Notes under the pieces: generated by a model
Told to the model about the DNA's origin: nothing
Database searches by the model: none
The model's input: the letters and a program-made list of their open reading frames with translations, nothing else
Made by a program: the position numbers and the translations under genes
Shown here: positions 62,586 through 64,000 of the stretch, one piece after another
How the letters are laid out: each line of letters opens with the position of its first letter
Position numbering within the stretch: position 1 is the first letter of the stretch
Assembly: GCF_020141465.1 (NCBI RefSeq)
Contig: NZ_JAHSPD010000001.1
Span: 772,501 to 836,500 of the forward strand
Reading direction: 5' to 3'
DNA: 64,000 nucleotides
Source of the DNA: Roseovarius carneus
GTDB taxonomy: Bacteria > Pseudomonadota > Alphaproteobacteria > Rhodobacterales > Rhodobacteraceae

Positions 62586-64000
<1,415 letters not shown>

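Overview
The window looks like chromosome from a Rhodobacteraceae (Roseobacter-group) alphaproteobacterium. The evidence is the high G+C, alphaproteobacterial gene neighbourhoods (rnd-lptC-lptA-lptB-hpf-ptsN; cysQ-kdsB), a DUF1127 gene followed by CcsR-type hairpins, and many short ATGA overlaps. I see no transposase, integrase, CRISPR array or complete rRNA gene. One tRNA (Val, anticodon GAC) is present.

Layout. 1-329 is a gene-free left edge with a leftward promoter that may be an rRNA-operon leader. 330-4159 holds msrQ-msrP, a membrane-anchored glutamate-synthase-like protein and a secreted fasciclin protein. 4322-10165 is a first surface-glycan block (methyltransferase, three glycosyltransferase-type proteins, a sulfotransferase, and a hydrolase-glycosyltransferase fusion). 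10389-25619 is housekeeping: clpB with a sigma-32-like promoter, pyrF, dinB, rpmJ, xseA, purD, a ferredoxin and others. 26491-26920 is a DUF1127 gene with four CCUCCUCCC hairpins. 26935-42841 is the main envelope-sugar region: kdsD and kdsB (Kdo), ugd, galU and galE (UDP-sugars), cysQ (PAP removal), an ABC-2 polysaccharide permease, two tandem paralogous glycosyltransferases, a GT14-like enzyme and a double-domain sulfotransferase, with trhO, pncA, vanZ-like and MATE genes interspersed. 42867-46665 is the LPS-transport and stress operon. 46772-55880 carries arfB, mepA, a transporter, recQ, yaaA and a hybrid kinase. 56024-60835 is one very long gene. 61538-64000 holds rpe, two hot-dog-fold genes and the start of a copper ATPase.

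How they fit. The nucleotide-sugar and Kdo enzymes, glycosyltransferases, sulfotransferases and PAP phosphatase could together make a sulfated or otherwise decorated surface glycan; that is inference. The LptA/B/C genes supply outer-membrane LPS transport.

Most notable. (1) The 1603-codon gene joins the N-terminal two thirds of a bacterial alpha-2-macroglobulin directly to a penicillin-binding protein 1C that has lost its membrane anchor and glycosyltransferase domain; the join lies at about 59345-59356. (2) A small minus-strand transcription unit at about 47251-47470 has a Shine-Dalgarno region complementary over 17 nt to the expected 16S rRNA 3' end. (3) The DUF1127/CcsR-like array. Function calls rest on motif recognition alone; no database search was run.
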